NCBI GenBank assembly: GCA_030039525.1
Contig: JASHVI010000016.1
Coordinates: 1 to 5,781 of the forward strand
Direction: 5' to 3'
DNA from: Thermoplasmata archaeon
Lineage (GTDB): Archaea > Thermoplasmatota > Thermoplasmata > Lutacidiplasmatales > UBA184
Length of the DNA: 5,781 nucleotides
Shown piece by piece: positions 5,281 to 5,781 of the stretch (its first letter is position 1; each line of letters opens with the position of its first letter). The translations under genes and the position numbers were made by a program. The notes beneath the pieces were generated by a model, which was given only the letters and a program-made list of their open reading frames with translations, was not told the origin of the DNA and made no database searches.

Positions 5281-5328
5281 CGCGACGGTTCCCGGAGCCC
5301 GCCCTTCGGACCCTCTCGGGCCGTCGCG
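5281..5328. repeat. Long imperfect hairpin between crotonase and dienelactone hydrolase genes
   Basis: Eight-base perfect arms CGCGACGG (5281-5288) and CCGTCGCG (5321-5328) enclose a second pairing, CCCG (5291-5294) with CGGG (5317-5320), offset by a two-base TT bulge. GAG (5295-5297) can then pair with CTC (5313-5315). The apex contains CTTCGG. On the minus strand the structure lies about 43 bases past the crotonase stop and upstream of the hydrolase promoter candidate. It could form a transcript 3' end or a small structured RNA. Confidence 0.45.
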
Positions 5329-5343
5329 ATGACCCCCGAACCC

Positions 5344-5357
5344 TCCGAGCTCTCGGA
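5344..5357. repeat. Short hairpin immediately 3' of the crotonase gene
   Basis: TCCGAG (5344-5349) and CTCGGA (5352-5357) are perfect six-base arms around two bases, 14 bases past the crotonase stop on the minus strand. With the longer hairpin at 5281-5328 it makes a tandem pair at the 3' end of that transcript. No T tract follows. Confidence 0.35.
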
Positions 5358-5371
5358 AAGCCCTGGACCGA

Positions 5372-5781
5372 TCAGCCGGACTTACCGAATCCCGCCCGGG
5401 CGGCGCGATTCTCCGCCGAGTCCCGGAGCGGGTCCGCGAGCGATTGCTCCAGGCGCAGACCTTCCGAAAGGGGGAGGCCCAACCCTCGCAGCACGGCCTC
5501 GCGGGCGTGGCGGACCGAGCGCGGGGGGAGCGCCGCGATGGCGCTCGCGACCTCCCCGGCCTCCTCCCGGACGCGCGCGAGGGGGAACACGCCGTTCACC
5601 AGGCCGACCTGGAGCGCGCGGGCTGCGGCGATGGGGCGGCCGGTGAGGATCATCTCGAGGGCGACGTTCGGCGGCACCGTCCTCGGCAGGCGCTGGGTCC
5701 CTCCTTGCCCGGGCATGATCGCCCAGCGCACCTCGGGCAGCCCGAAGGTCGCGTTCTCGCTCGCGTACCGGATGTCGCAGG
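5372..5781 (-). CDS. Enoyl-CoA hydratase/isomerase (crotonase) family, C-terminal part (partial, runs off right edge)
   Basis: The frame is open from the right edge to a TGA at 5372-5374, giving 135 visible residues, about half of a typical 255-265 residue crotonase. It opens with CDIRYASENATFGLPEV, then IMPGQGGTQRLPR (visible residues 21-33), the core crotonase signature. Glu16 in LPEV matches the second catalytic glutamate of enoyl-CoA hydratase; the first lies outside the window, so hydratase versus isomerase activity cannot be decided. EMILTGRPIAAARALQVGLVN is the usual following helix, leading to a C-terminal helical part. The reaction would be addition of water to a trans-2-enoyl-CoA, or a related acyl-CoA conversion, in the cytoplasm. 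The C-terminus (ENRAARAGFGKSG) departs from the common F-L-E-K-R-K-P-x-F ending. The GTG at 5729-5731 is internal to the signature and is not the start. The dienelactone hydrolase gene follows after 158 bases on the same strand. Confidence 0.93.
   Translation of the reverse strand, partial: CDIRYASENATFGLPEVRWAIMPGQGGTQRLPRTVPPNVALEMILTGRPIAAARALQVGLVNGVFPLARVREEAGEVASAIAALPPRSVRHAREAVLRGLGLPLSEGLRLEQSLADPLRDSAENRAARAGFGKSG

Noticed and set aside
1..5781. CRISPR arrays, insertion sequences, toxin-antitoxin or defence genes
   Set aside because: No regularly spaced direct repeats, transposase motifs, terminal inverted repeats with target duplications, or recognisable defence proteins are visible.

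Overview
The window is uniformly GC-rich and looks like chromosomal DNA of a high-GC archaeon. The archaeal reading rests on several signs. The tRNA-Gln gene has an A1-U72 acceptor pair and no encoded CCA. Short TATA-like boxes lie about 26-28 bases upstream of the tRNA and of a likely leaderless gene. Several genes lack a Shine-Dalgarno motif and start with GTG. A secreted beta-propeller protein is rich in N-glycosylation sequons. The proteins are Arg-rich rather than strongly acidic, which argues against a haloarchaeon. A terrestrial or acid-environment Thermoplasmata-like lineage is my guess, not something the window proves.

Layout. 1-625 (+): C-terminal half of an MFS transporter, cut by the left edge. 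606-2066 (-): complete pyruvate kinase, overlapping the transporter tail to tail by 20 bases. 2067-2204: a divergent promoter region serving pyruvate kinase (-) and tRNA-Gln (+, 2205-2277). 2278-2541: no convincing gene, but an 18-base perfect palindrome and a tight run of hairpins. 2542-3594 (-): membrane-anchored or secreted seven-bladed YncE/NHL-like propeller. 3722-4216 (-): unrecognised 164-residue protein, probably from a leaderless mRNA. 4389-5213 (-): dienelactone hydrolase family enzyme. 5372-5781 (-): C-terminal part of an enoyl-CoA hydratase/isomerase (crotonase), cut by the right edge.

The four genes from 2542 to the right edge point the same way, but gaps of 127-172 bases, each with its own promoter candidate or inverted repeats, suggest separate transcription units rather than one operon. 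Functionally the window mixes central carbon metabolism (pyruvate kinase), probable acyl-CoA or ester catabolism (crotonase, dienelactone hydrolase), transport, a cell-surface protein and one tRNA. I see no mobile element, CRISPR array, toxin-antitoxin pair or defence system. The least explained parts are the hairpin-rich intergenic stretches (2319-2538, 5281-5357), the inverted repeat overlapping the pyruvate kinase start region, and the uncharacterised protein at 3722-4216.
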